64,000 nt of DNA from Ceraceosorus guamensis (taxonomy: Eukaryota > Basidiomycota > Exobasidiomycetes > Ceraceosorales > Ceraceosoraceae), in contig NW_020290030.1 of NCBI RefSeq assembly GCF_003144195.1, forward strand, positions 175,402-239,401, given 5' to 3'. The notes under the pieces were generated by a model. That model did no database searches, had not been told where the DNA came from, and saw nothing but the letters and a program-made list of their open reading frames with translations. This document shows positions 33,819 through 45,855 of this stretch, piece by piece; the stretch's first letter is position 1; the number at the start of each line of letters is the position of its first letter. Made by a program: the position numbers and the translations under genes.

Positions 33819-34052
33819 CAAGGCTCGAAACAATGCAATTTGTCTATGTATTATCGCTAGCGTGGTATCAAGAGATATGAGTGTATGCAAACGACCGACA
33901 CGGCGTTGTTTAGAGACGCATTGGAAAGAGTGTTGAGGTGTCTGCGACAAACAGGAAAGCACGACTGGTGGTGCGCAGAAAGCTGATATGTTCAATGAAT
34001 GTGTGGGCGGAGCCAATCTCGGCACAGCGCGACTGCCGATCGAAGGCCAATC

Positions 34053-36142
34053 CTATACTCGTGGACTGCCGTCGTTGGCGATATCACTGGCTTGTCGGCC
34101 CATCGAGCTGTTGCGCCAAGCAGGATTTGGTCTACGATTATCAGGCACTGCGCGACCGGAGCGGTCGATGTAGCTTTCTGGAATAGGTCTGCACAGCACT
34201 TCGAAAGCGTTGGCAAAAAAGTTTGGCACCGCAAAAGGGTTTGGATCCCTTCCTGGTCTTCCTAGAGCAGGCACGCAGCGATGGGATGCCACAGCATCGG
34301 GTTGGCTGGATTTCTCTCCGTACTCCTTCTGAGAGTTGATGCGAATCTGCTCCACTGTAGTTCGATTCATGCTGACCAAGCGCATGTGGTAGCCGAACAG
34401 GACGCACAAAGGGACCAGTACCCAGATAGGTACGAGGAAGAGGACTGCGCTGAGCGGAGCCTTGCGCAGAGCTCCAGCGAAATCGAGACCAGAGCCAAAA
34501 CCGCCTCCAGGAAGTGGGTCGTCCAAACGCCGCGTGAGCAGGTAGAGGTGGACAGCGCTGAAGACCAAGCAGAGGCAACAGAGCGTAATGCCAGCGATGA
34601 GAAAGGAAAAGAAGCTAAAGTAATTGCGGCGGCCGATGCAAGTGTTCAAGAACGTGCAATGATGGTCTGTCACAGCGAAGCAGACACTTCGTGAGCAGGT
34701 TGAAAATGTCGAGCAGTAAATCTAGCGGTCTCACCAATGTTTTCCACGCAGTTATCGCAAGTCCTGCAATGACTAGCGCGAGGTGGCCGATATGTGCCGC
34801 ATGTTTCACACCACTTGACTTTGAGATCTGTGCTCTGAGGGACTCGCACAACGCGAGGCAGAGGAATGGCAAGCGGATCTTCTGGATCCATTGGGTCGCC
34901 ATCGCTAGTGGTGCAAGGCGGGTCTGGATCCAAGTCTCTGGGCAGCACTCCTGGATCTCTCCAGGAGGTCACCATCATGCTTGAGAGAGTGACAAGCCAG
35001 GTGTATGCTGTCAGGATGACAGGCGCTGGGCTTACATGTCGCCAAGTGAAAGGAGCGACAAAGATGAACCACAGAATTGGGAACGCAACGACGACTAGAG
35101 TGGCTCCAAAGAACGGCAGAGGATTGTCATCGGCTGTCATGATGCGTCCAAAGCAGAAGAACTTGTTTGCTCCTTGGAAGGACTTCCACTTGCGGGGATA
35201 GGAGCTTGGCTTCTCTGCCGGCCTTTCCTGCATCGAGCTCCTCTTGCTTCTCGGCCTGGGCGATGGCTGCACCTCGAGACGAGATGAACGGCTGTTTGGA
35301 CTGGAACGAATGTTTGGCGATGGTGATTTTCCAGTGTAACTCTGAGCATCATAGCCTGACATTGCATTCGCTTGCCTGGTCGAAAAGGGCAGTAGCGGAT
35401 CTCGACTTGCGTGCTCAGAGGGAGCTCTGGTCGACTTGTGAGCTCTGTGTGAACTCTGTTGTTGGCCGGCACTGTCGTGCCCCGTCCCCTGCGACGCCGC
35501 TCGACTGGAGGAAGCCTCCGTCCAGCCACTACTGCCGCGCAATGCGCCAGCATGAGCAACGTCAGTGGCAGGCGAGGTAGGAGACTGTTCTAGAGATCTC
35601 CCAGCTACGGGAGACTGAGAGATTGGAAAGTTGAACGGACTCGGAGTTCGTGTGGCTGCAGGCGACATCCTCGCGCTGCCTTTCTTCGGCGCGAGAAAGG
35701 CTGCTGGTGGTAGGATGGTCGGACGCACACTGAGGTTGGAGCGTACGGAGCTGCCCAAGAAGGAGGGGTGCGCAATCTCGCTGTCCACATCAGTATCGAC
35801 ATCCTCGTCACCTTGCGCAGCGCCATTTGCAGTTCCTCCACCCTGGTCTGCTGCGGACCCTTCATTGTTGGCGCTGGCATCCAAGGAAGTATCGGCCGGG
35901 CCCATTTGGCTGTCGCGCTTGCGCATCACTCCGGACTCGTCTTTCGACACCCTCTGAGTCCCGTCATTTCTAGCGTTGGGCTCTTGAGAAGCTGTCTTGC
36001 TTTGAGAAGTGCGAGAGGAGCGCGAGAAGCGTCTGCTGAGCGAGGCTTCTCGGGCTGAGTCGATTGACTGTCGGTACAACGCTTCCGTCTCTGGAAGGGA
36101 GCGAGAAGGCATCGAGGGCCCCGATGCAGCGTCGGACGCCAT
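34053..36142 (-). CDS. DHHC palmitoyltransferase (ERF2-like)
   Basis: Two main exons, ATG at 36142. The N-terminal 300 residues are Ser/Pro-rich and cytosolic. Then come FCFGRIMTADDNPLPFFGATL and the helix pair VVVAFPILWFIFVAPF and VILTAYTWLVTLSS, followed by the Cys-rich domain WCETCGTYRPPRASHCRTC, DNCVENI. After an intron comes DHHCTFLNTCIGRRNYFSF with the catalytic DHHC. Two more helices (LIAGITLCCLCLVFSAVHL, AVLFLVPIWVLVPLCVLFG) and a TTVEQIR motif (a TTxE box) complete the family layout. Yeast ERF2 palmitoylates Ras with ERF4. The long N-terminal extension resembles ERF2 of basidiomycetes. The substrate is not inferable. Confidence 0.93.
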
Positions 36143-37547
36143 ACTTTGTGAAATTTGCGGCGCAAGGTCGTTTGGTGTCGAGGAATTGAACCTAGCAGTG
36201 GTCGGGCCTGACGATTGACTACCTAGGTCGGTGCACCAGCATACAGGAGCAAATCACCCACATTCGTCGAGATGGCGCTCAGTGAAGCACCAACTTTGCG
36301 TGTTCGACTCTGCGCGCAGAAGAGCCAAAGCCAATGCTGCTGTAGAGGCAGGCGAGCGAGCGGGGTCGAAGCGTGCGACGCACCCAGCTTAGGGCTTCTT
36401 CCGAAGTCAAGCTTGAGGCATGTGTAAGTCCGCTGCCGCGCCAGAAGCGCTCAGATGGAGGTGTGAGAGAGGCAATGACTGGACGCGATGGCCCAAGTGT
36501 GGTTGCTGGAGCGGAGTGCAACACGGATCGTGAAGCGTGACTCAGAGTTGCTCTGCTCGAAGCGTCAGCCGAAAACGGGAAGTGCGAGTCTGATTATTGA
36601 GTGTTCGCGCTGCAACGTCGATCGCGCCAGCAGCAGAGGCGACATTCATGATTCATTCACCCTTTCGATCGCGATGCTGCAGCGGGGCGGGCGATCAGCA
36701 GCAGCGCCGCACCTTTAATTATTCACGCACAACTAAACCAATCCGCTGTATAGCGCGCTTTCAGCTACAGTATAGGCCACCCCGCTCGCCCCGCCCGGGC
36801 ACGCGGTACGTGCAGTCGCAGTCACGCGTGTGAGTACGCACACGCGGGCATCCGTGCTGCATGTCAGGAGGCGCCGTTGAGAGAGGTGTGCACACGCCGC
36901 GAAGGCTCGCTTGCATATGGTCGCAAGTCATCCATGCAATCAGAATCACAATAACAGCTCGCTCGCTCTTACCACGTGGTTGCGAAAGGTTGAGTGGGGC
37001 GCATTGTGGTTGTTGTACGTGTGGCGCTGCACGCAAGCTGTTCCCGCCACGGCTGCTGCTGCTGGTGGTGCGCTTTGCATGCGTGTGGGTCATGCTCGAC
37101 GCCCGTGCGTGTGATGGGATGGCAGAGCGTTGTCACTGGCAGAGTCGTATATATACCTCTGATAGCTGATCCGCTACAGCGTCGATCACAATGGCTCGCA
37201 ACATCACCTGCCCCGGCTCCGTCTGCCTTCAACATTAATCCGCAATCGTCTGTATCAACGACAATCAGCACAACAATATTCGGCATAGCTTCTGGCTTGA
37301 GCCAGCTCTGGAACTCATCTCCACATCGTCCTCCGGTTCAAGAGAGCAAGCAGTGTCTGCATTGCATCATCCTCCGAGTCCGAGCTGTTTCGATCTCTGT
37401 CTTACAGGCTAGCCTACACATTTCACTTCAATATCGAAGAGGCACAACGATCGTCGACTCGGAACGGGGCGAGTTCAAGTCGGTGGATCAGTGTCGTCTT
37501 GATTTCTTCGATTCAAACTGCGTCTAGCGGAGAAGCCGTCTGCATCT
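36143..37547. other. Divergent intergenic region, 1.4 kb
   Basis: Promoters of the DHHC gene (minus) and the eIF4E-binding protein gene (plus). It holds an ATTCATGATTCATTC palindrome variant (36643-36657) and a TATATATA box (near 37149-37157). I checked a tRNA-like B-box sequence near 36185 and rejected it. No gene is supported. Confidence 0.5.
37149..37157 (+). promoter_or_regulatory. TATA box upstream of the eIF4E-binding protein gene
   Basis: TATATATAC-type element about 390 bp before the ATG at 37548. Confidence 0.4.
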
Positions 37548-40500
37548 ATGGCCTCGACAGCAGTTGTCTGTGAGCTGAATTGCTTCAAATTGTGAAATGC
37601 TTGTTGCAAGCCCGACGCTGAACTTCGCAAATCTCTTCTTTGCTAGCCGGGCCACCCCCCGGGCTTGGTCTGTCGCCTGTGCCGCAGGCTCTAGGCAAGC
37701 ATACAAGCGCAACTTCTCGCGCGCCCCCTGTCGCCCAAGATGTCCGTGAGAGGACTTCCCAGCCATACTCCACGACTCTGCTGCTATCTCTCAGCAAGAG
37801 TCCGCTAGTCACATTGCCGGCTGGCATGCCATCACTTAAAGAGTGGTACGGGTGCGTCACGACCATTTGTGGATGCACCCCGCATGCTTGGCGGGCGATA
37901 CGAGCTAACCGGCTTCATCGTACTTGACGACGTTTGCAGGGATTGGGAACCTTATACACCGCGGTCGACTCATGGCTCCCATGGCCATCCGGGTGGCCAG
38001 AACATCGGTCAAGGTGGAGGAAGAGAGGGCAGGGAATATGGTCACTATGCTCGAGGCGAGCGAGGAGACAGAGCTGATCGCGGACAGCGGTTGGACGATG
38101 GCGAATTTCAGAGCGGCAGTCTTGAAAAGGGTCAGATCAGTGGCTTCCAGGGCACACGAAAGGGAGTGGAGAGAGGGTGAGAACGCTGGTGATGCGAGAA
38201 AAAAGCTCGCGCATCGCTCGGGCTGAATGCTCTTTGATACGCGCCGGCAGATTTAGACGTCTCAATGACGAGAGCAGTGACGTGCCTAGTCCTTTGCGTC
38301 TCAGTGGTGAGCTTGTTGCAGCTTTCCCGCACCTAATGAGCCCGAGCACTCATACATTTTGCGCATTTCACAGACCTCCCAAGAAGCCGCTTCCCGCCGT
38401 CTGGCAAAAATCCCTTTGGACAGCTCTCTGCCGGCGGCACTTTCCGGCCGGCAGGCAAGGATCTGGATAGTCCTGGAGCGGATAGACGGGTGCGTGTCTC
38501 TTCAGAGCAATTTCTGATACCCTGCAGTCCGACTTACGCCTTCACCCGCGTGCGACATAGTTTGGTGGTTCACGTCGCGATGGGTCGTCAACGACGCCAC
38601 TAGAGGAGCGTGGTCCTCGTGGTGCGCGCGCAAAGGAAATCCGCGAAACAGATAGATCAGCTTCTGGAAAGGATCTTGGCGGCTTGCGTGAGAAGCGAAG
38701 GATTCCGCGCAGCGAAGCGATGAATGGTGCTGAGGACGACGGAGGCGAGTGGGAAAGCGTTCCTCGAAGTCCGGAAACAGAAAGGAGGCTCAGAGCAGCG
38801 GCACAGCGGGAAGCAGATTCTGCAAGTGATTGGCGAAGAGGCGGAGCTCTAGCAGCTCCGCGGTCCGCTGGCTTGAATCCACCCAGGAGCGCCTTGGGTC
38901 GCGATCGCAGAGACGAGAGGGGTGTGGACTCTGCTCGGAAGAATGCTTTCCCGTCTTGGATGGCTGAAGACGCTGAACCCAGCTGGATGAACGATGACGA
39001 ATCCAGCTCCACTCCTCAATCAGCTCGTCTGCCTTCGACTGGCTCGACAATGCCAACGAGCGCCCCTGCACGTAAAGTGTCCGACAATGAAGTTGCAACC
39101 ATTGGTTCTGCTTCTGGTATGGACAGCATACAGGCTTTCAGAGCTCAAATGAAAGAGAAAGAGAGACTTGAAAAGGAGAAACTCGACGCTGGAGCAAATG
39201 GAGCAAGAACAGCCCCACCCGGATTAGCACGGCCAGCTGCGGAGAGATCCGTTTTCGGGACTTCCAGGGTCACAGAAGACGCATCTGATAAGCCAGAGAC
39301 ATCCTCAGCGCCGGTTGATGCTAACAAGCCGAGTGAGAATGGAGAGACTACGGCGACCAGTGGCACAAGTCAGCGTGGAGCGGCGGAACAGACGAACACG
39401 GCAAGCTTGGCTGCTGGCCCACCAGGCCTTCCTGGTCGGTCGAGTCGCTTTGCGCGGTTCTTTGATGGCAAGCCTCGCGATCCACAAGCTGCTGCTCTAG
39501 CTGCCCAACAACGCTTCACGGAGGCTAAAGCGGTCGACATGACATCCACCGCAGCACCGTCCGTCGAACCAAGCAATTCTGCATCTGCTGGGCAATCTCT
39601 CAGTATGGCTGATCTTTTCAAGAGTGCTGGCGCACCCAGCTCCCCGGCGACTGACTTCCGCGATGGGGCCGCTTCTGGCAAGCGTGAAGGGCAGGCTGCT
39701 GCGCCGTTACGGCCAGGAGAGCCGAACGCTTCTGAGCGATCAGCGGTGAAACAGCCTTCTCGCGAGGATATCGCATCAATGGAGAAGATTATGGCTCTTC
39801 TCAGTGCTGGAGGGGGAGCCAACCGCCCAGAAGGCGATGGACCTCAAAATCACACCCGTGACCAGTCAAGCGGTGGTGGTCGCACCCAGCCCGATGCCCC
39901 TCGGGACAGGTCACCACGGGTTCCTTCCCATCCTGGTGCCCAAGAGCGCCCAGCAACCGAACACCGCGCGGACGGATTGAGCTCGTCACCTGCCTTTGCC
40001 CACGTTTCTGCTCCTACTCACAGTACCGACAGCAACAGTGGGCCGCACCAAAGCCAGACCGATCGTCATTCAGCTCATAATCGCATACCTCTTCAGCGAG
40101 AAGAGCTGAGCGGTCATCAGCAGAGTCCCCAATTCAGCTTCATTCAGCGCGCGCCAGTTGAGCCCAACGACGCTTACGCTCAACAACACCAACAGCCTCA
40201 CCAGCGTCTTGTCAGCAACCAGACTCCATCTGGTGGGCCTATGATGTCTCCTTCGCTGGGTGGTCCTCCACTCCCTCCTGGATTTCCGTACGGCGGCGTC
40301 TCGCCTCAACAGCATCGATCGGACCACATGTACGGTGGACTGCCTTCGCCTGGCAATGGCAATGGGGCAGCGCCTCCATCGGGTGCTGGAGGGCCTGATG
40401 GTCGATTCTCCTTCGGCGTAGACCCAAGGATGATGGGTCGGCCGGGTTCAGGAGGGCCGATTGGGCCCCACAGCCTGCCACCCGGACTGCCCCCACACAT

Positions 40501-40966
40501 TGCCGCTGCGCTTGGTGCTGGCCCCATGGGACCAAGACCGCCGAACATGCCAGGCTTTCCTGGGAATGGAGCCGGAGGGCCAGGTCGACCACACATGCCG
40601 CCACCCCCGCCTCCTGGCCTGTTGGGCGCACTGCCGCCGCACATTCAGCAGCACATCATGAGCCTACCTCCTCACGTGCAGCATCAAGTCCTGTCTCAAC
40701 ATTTTGGAAAGGGACCTGCGCCTGGCTCTGGTCCAATGCAGTCGCCCATGATGCCACCTCACCAGGGCGCTTCATCACACCACCAACATCCAGGTTCGTT
40801 CGCGGGCGAAGGGGCTAGTGGCGGTCCCCCCGTCTCTACACCTCCACCATTTGGTCACTCTCCTGGCTCTGGTCATGCCATGCCATCGCCCGGAGGCCAG
40901 CAACCGATGAACGCTGCCAATCTGATGGCTATGCTCGGGCAGCGACCCAGCGGAGGCTCGACGTAA
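37548..40966 (+). CDS. Putative eIF4E-binding protein, 4E-T-like
   Basis: Begins at ATG 37548 with a 22-nt first exon (MASTAVV), then 37647-37851, an exon from 37940, one around 38374-38488, and a long terminal exon from 38571. The second exon encodes QPYSTTLLLSLSKSPLV, where YSTTLLL matches the YxxxxL-phi eIF4E-binding motif, followed by PSLKEWYG and DWEPY. Later exons carry RRFGGSRRDGS, NAFPSWMAEDAEPSWMNDDES and a Pro/Gly/His-rich C-terminus (LPPGLPPHIAAALG, PHIQQHIMSLPPHVQH). This layout resembles 4E-T/EIF4ENIF1-type proteins that bind the cap-binding factor and promote mRNA repression and decay. The family call is moderate. The junction between the third and fourth exons is not settled: the best donor near 38177 would shift the frame, so a weaker donor or a further intron is needed. 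Confidence 0.65.
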
Positions 40967-41896
40967 CCCGCGCGAATCGCAGCCTCGAGCAAGCTAGCGC
41001 TTCGTATGTTGCAGGGTGAATCTCGTCGCCCATCACGCCGCTTCAGAAGTGTGTTGAGGCACTGCTGTGCCCGGCGTGCGCGTCATGCTTCTCCAAGCAC
41101 TGCGCTCTCGTGCTCGATTTTCCTGCTCCGACCCATCTCCTCATGATGCGCTCCAAATCATCGACGTGTCCTCTCACAAAGTGGTTCTTGGTCCATGCGC
41201 GTAACGAACATGCCTCCCTTCGGTCGTCAAATGATACATCAAAGCAATCGAGAATGACTGGATCTTGACTGGTCGTCATAGGGTGGTGCATGTAAATGAT
41301 TTGCTTGCCTGAGCTTGCTCTTCAGAAGGACAGGTATGATCTCAGAATCAGAAGGAGTGGCAGACGTGACCACATCGCGCTACACTTGCATGTGAATCAA
41401 GAACTTGCTTGCAAACAAGAATAGAGTTACCAGTTCAAATGAAAGGATCACGTGGCTCAAGTGACTTGACAGCATGATGAAAGAGCCTTGAGTCTTGAAT
41501 TGGCCGCAGATGCGCCTGCAGAGCACGCACGGACCTTGGTGATCGGGCGGGAGGTCTGCCGACGTTCGCATTGCATGCCGCTGCTGCGTAATGCGTGTGC
41601 GCGCTTCGGTCGGTGCGCGCGCAGCCGAGCGACCTTGCTGTGCTGCGCTGATTCACGATTGTGTGCTCGTCGGATGAGGGGTGCGGGGGCGAGTGTGCTC
41701 CTAAGACTTCATGTCAGTTCCTCACCACCTTCAGCATCGCCAATTGTAGCTCACACGCTCTCGACCTTCAGTCGCTAGTGGACTTTGCTAGCCTATCCGC
41801 TCTGCACGCCTTCAACGAAACGGACTCGACAAGGGAAGCCGCTATTCACAACAGCAGAAAGTCAAATCGTGCTCGCTCAGACGCACTAGTCTCAAG
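40967..41896. other. Intergenic region, 0.93 kb
   Basis: No gene is supported. It contains ATTCACGATT (41651-41660), a partial copy of the recurrent palindrome, and the promoter of the carrier-like gene. Confidence 0.45.
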
Positions 41897-43563
41897 ATGG
41901 GCTTCATCTTGGATGTGCTCGGTGGTGTATTCACCGTCTTTTTTCTCGTCATCACCATCTCCGTGTCACTGCTGATATCGCAGCCGCTCACAGGCGCGCT
42001 CGTGCGTTTGCGAGCCAACTATTTGCCCAAAGCCCTCTCCCTCGACTCTGTGTTGGAGGATGGCAGCACAAATTTGGGTAGCGGTGCAAATCCACGCGCC
42101 ATCTCTGCCTACTTTCTGAGAGATGCTAGGGCAGCCGCAAAGATTGGACCGGTGGTGAACGGCGTGTGGGGAATGCTGCAAAGGACGTATAGATTGGAAG
42201 GCTGGAGCGGCATATACAGAGGCTCTGCACCCGTCGCTATCCAGCTCATGTCCCTCGGCTTTATCGCCGGCGTCATCTTCAACACTGGCGCCATCTCAGC
42301 TTCTGGTGGGGCGTACAGGAGTGCGCCTGCTAGCCCGGACAAGTTTGGCTTCTGGGGCAACCTCTTCTTCATGGCTCTCGTCGCCATAGTCACTCTTCCC
42401 ATGAGCGTGATTACGACTCGGTAAGTAGCATCGAAGCACTAGCAAAGTGCACAATGACTTGAGCTGATTCAGATCCTTGTGGATGCTTTATCAGGACAAT
42501 CGTGCATCCTCGCGCTTTGCCAATGACGACACCCATGCGGAATCTCAGGGAGCTGCTCTCCCCCTCAGAGTACGCCCAGCCTTGGCGTCTGTTCCAAGTG
42601 CCTGGACTACTTGCGGCGACCTTGCTGCATGTGTCCTGGGTCGGCTTGGCCACTCGCCTGGTCCGATACTTGACAGTCCCAGCCTTAGGAGGTCTTCCAC
42701 CTGTCAAACCCGCGGCACCGGATGACCAATACTTTTCTGGACCGACAGACGAATCCCTGAAAGTTGGCGCGTTGGGGCTGGCAATCTTCTTGGCATGGAA
42801 TGTCGCATCGACTTTGATCCTCAGTCCAGTGGAGATCGTCATAGTTCGCTTGGCGGTGCAGAGACCAGAAAGCCAGCAACCCTTGCACATGGCTTTTGCG
42901 CCTCGCGCAAACGGAAACGCGCCCAACTCTTTCAGTCATCACAATGCCAGTCAGAGAAGCGACAATTACAGAGATGGAAGCAATGCGCCGGACAAACCTC
43001 TGCCACAGCAGCCCAGCGATGCAGCTGAGCCCGCTCCGCGACCCAGCTTTGCGATTGAAGACGAGGAGGAAGATGAAGGTGCATCAGAGGCGCCTCGCTC
43101 GAATGGCTCGGGGCACGCATATAGGGATACGGAAGATGAGCCTGTCAAGCCAACACAGGCCAACCACGAATCGGCTAGACCAGCGTCCGTTGCAGGTGCC
43201 GCATTCGCGAGAGAACAAGCGCCCTTTCTTCCGACGTCCAGTGATCACTTGTCCCAGCAGCGAGAACCTATCATAGCACTCAGACCTTGCGATCAGCCAT
43301 TGACTGCTAGCGCTGCCCAAGAAGCGGCCGAACAAGGATTCGGAGCACCAGTGGTTGAGAGGTACGAGGGCTTCGTTGACTGTCTCAACAAATTGGTCGA
43401 TGAAGAAGGTGTCGAGGTGAGTGACTTCGCTTTCTCACTCTACTGATTACAGCGATGTTCTTGCTGACGGGTCTTGCCGGGCATCTTCGAATACCTGCAG
43501 GCCCTGTACAGAGGAGCGATCATCACGCTTCTGGGAACATTGGTGGGCTCGTTCGGTGGGTAA
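41897..43563 (+). CDS. Mitochondrial-carrier-fold membrane protein, divergent
   Basis: Three exons from ATG 41897 to the stop at 43563. The N-terminus is a hydrophobic helix (VFTVFFLVITISVSLLIS) followed by QPLTGALVRLRANY. Carrier-like repeats are discernible from P-x(6)-R elements (QPLTGALVR, LPMSVITTR, LSPVEIVIVR) and from the loop motifs GWSGIYRGSAPVAIQL and YEGFVDCLNKLVDEEGVE joined to ALYRGAIITLLGTL, equivalent to the EG-x-x-x-LY-x-G motif of the SLC25 family. Between repeats is an acidic Ser-rich insertion of about 120 residues. The degenerate signatures suggest a diverged SLC25-like protein of the mitochondrial membrane rather than a standard transporter. No substrate is proposed. Confidence 0.75.
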
Positions 43564-43772
43564 GCTCGGCCTGCAGAGCCTCTTCTTGCCTCCCATCTCG
43601 TTACGAGCCACAGTAGCATGCGTGGCCTTTTTCGTCTGTGCCATCTTGAGCGATGAGGAAAATGTATCAAATTACACATGAATGGTGAAAAGCTTCTCTT
43701 GGAAGCGTGCTTGAGCCGCTGGTGATGTATGCGGCGCGCGGGCATTGATGATCTTTGGCAGCGGCTCAGACT

Positions 43773-45118
43773 CTATTCGATCGGCAGAGAGCCTTTCTGC
43801 GCCAAGTGCTGGAGGTTGATTTCGATGTCTTGCTTGATCTGTAACGACAAGATGGTAATCTGGCATGGCATGAGTCTCCATCAAGCTTCGGACAGTCGCC
43901 GGATAGGGCAGTGCGGCAGAGGATCGGCGACTCACCGGCGCTGAAATCTCGCCCTTTTCAGCCACGTAGGCCAAGAGCAGCTCTCCGATGCCTGCCCACC
44001 TATCAAAGGCTGTGTCGTCGGTATCCCTTCCCCTCACGCCCGTAGGAGCGGGTCTCTCTCCCACAGCGCCCAACCTCTTGCCCTTGAAAAGCACATCCAT
44101 CCTACTAGCCCCGGCAAATCTCAGGTCTAAAGATTGGCCCTTTGCCACCGAAGCCTTGGGAAAGAGCGAACGCAGAGAGTCCAAGGCTGAATCGAGGAGG
44201 TGCTCGTCTGTTGCATTCAGACTGCCCGAACGACGAGCTAGCTTGGCTCGCGATTGCAATGAGCGCAGAAATCCGTCTCGCAAGTGTGACATGTCGGTAT
44301 TGCGCACGGGAACTGAAGCGCGGGTCGAGAGAGGTTTACAGCGCTCAGGGTCAGCTTGAAGAGCGGCGAAAGATTATTTGGAAGGCAGAGAGAGCCTTGC
44401 AGCAATGCCAGTGCACGGACCTTTCGTACTCACCTATGCGGATGAGACACTCTGTTCCACCCAGCAACAATTGTCTCAGCACGGCCTCTGTGCTCTCTTC
44501 CTTGCCCTGGCTTCCCAGCAGCCTCTTCGCCCTTTCCAGACCTTTGCCATCGACGTACAGCCCAGCTACGTACACCCTCACTCTCAAAAAGCTCACCGTC
44601 CTCACTCCCAGCCCCACCAAATGCAGCTTCTCATTCGTGGCTGGAGAGAGAAGCAACCTGGGTAGAGACTCGCCAGTGGCAATGTCTGTTCTTTTGGTCG
44701 ATTGTGGAAGAGAGGAGGAGGGAGTGGAGAGAGGGATGGCTGAGAGGGAAGAAGAATCGGAGTGCACCTTGTTGTTCTGCGATGAGGCGCACAGAGCCAA
44801 AAGCAGCGCCAACGTGCCACCGACCAGCGTCAAGCCTGAGCTCAACCTTGGCAGAGCTCGAAGAATCTTGCTGGAATTGGCTCGCGGACGGGTGGAGGAG
44901 AAACGTGCTTGAGTAGGCGAATGGCTGGGCGCAGTTGCTCGATGCCGAGCAGGCCAGTTGGGGCGACGGGCAGAGGCGGTATAGCGCCTGTCTAGCAAGC
45001 CGACGGGTCGCTGTATTTTGCTGAATTGGCTTGTTAGTGGTGAGCATGCGGCGCGAGTGAGCGTTAGCTTGCTGGAAGATGCGACCGAGGCGGTCAGCGA
45101 GGCTGGTGGGAGTAGCAT
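43773..45118 (-). CDS. Mitochondrial chalcone-isomerase-fold protein (AIM18/AIM46-like)
   Basis: Three exons from ATG 45118 to the stop at 43773. The N-terminal 80 residues are Arg/Ser/Thr-rich with few acids (a likely mitochondrial presequence), followed by one hydrophobic helix (GLTLVGGTLALLLALCA). The domain then shows the chalcone-isomerase pattern: LVGLGVRTVSFLRVRVYVAG, CLIRI joined to VPVRNTDMSHLRDGFLRSL, SLDLRFAGASRMDVLFKG, GELLLAYVAEKGEISAP joined to IKQDIEINLQHLAQKG. Fungal members (yeast AIM18 and AIM46) are membrane-anchored in mitochondria. The Arg in the GASRMDVLF stretch may correspond to the fatty-acid-binding Arg of this fold. Flavonoid isomerase activity is not expected. Confidence 0.88.
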
Positions 45119-45436
45119 CTTGGCAGCTCGTCGGTTCGGGCGTTCGATGAGGCAAAAGACGTGGGGAGCAGCGCAAGGCGGGTTCAGCTGCGAAGAGCCA
45201 ACACAGGGTACACGCTCGATGAGGAAGGATGGAGCAACTGTGACTGATGTTGATCACGTCGAAGGGATAGGTGACGATTGCGTGAGAGCGTGACAAGCGT
45301 CAAGAAGACAAATTTCGAGTTTGGAAAGGTCGACCAGCGGTCTGCATAGATGTACGGTAACAGCATGCAGCGAGCATGCTTATCCGCACTTGATTCGTGC
45401 GCGGCCGCGGTCGGGCTTCGGCAAAAAGAAGCCAAC

Positions 45437-45454
45437 AATCACGAATCGTGAATC
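45437..45454. repeat. Recurrent palindrome AATCACGAATCGTGAATC (best copy)
   Basis: An imperfect inverted repeat of 18 nt. Variants sit at 7555-7567, 10437-10450, 26274-26290, 36643-36657, 41651-41660, 48554-48567 and 58355-58366, all outside confident coding sequence. Confidence 0.7.
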
Positions 45455-45597
45455 TTGAAATCTGAATCGCAAAGTCGTGACTAATCGCGAATTCAAATTG
45501 AAGCAAGCAATGACAGTCAAGAGTCCCACCGCCAATCACAGCGGGAGTGGTGCGCGTATGTAGCTTTTTTTGCAGTGAGTGAGCCATACCGCGCTCT

Positions 45598-45607
45598 ATA
45601 TATATAC
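45598..45607 (+). promoter_or_regulatory. TATA box upstream of HUB1
   Basis: TATATATATA about 250 bp before the ATG at 45856. Confidence 0.5.
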
Positions 45608-45855
45608 CGCCCCGTGTAGGCACGCACAGTTGCACCGCCACTCTTGACTCTGTCTCCCCGAGCCCGACTCACGACTGATTCGCCATTCGCGTGATTCGTT
45701 TGATTCGGCTCTCCCCCACCCTTCTTGTGCATGGCCTTTGATCGTCGATCCGTGCAGCCCAGCTGTCCTTGATAAGGGAGGTTCTTGCCTCATCTCGTCT
45801 AGCGAGCATTATCTGGCGTACGACGCCTCAAGCTGAACATCGCAAAAGCTGAAGG

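Larger units (their letters stand above)
45119..45855. other. Divergent promoter region, AIM18-like / HUB1
   Basis: Carries the longest copy of the recurrent palindrome (45437-45454), related half-sites near 45668-45700, and a TATATATATA run (45598-45607). No gene is supported. Confidence 0.5.

Noticed and set aside
36160-36240. tRNA-like B box (GGTTCAATTCC on the minus strand)
   Set aside because: The T-arm is imperfect and no consistent D-arm, anticodon arm or acceptor stem could be drawn around it.
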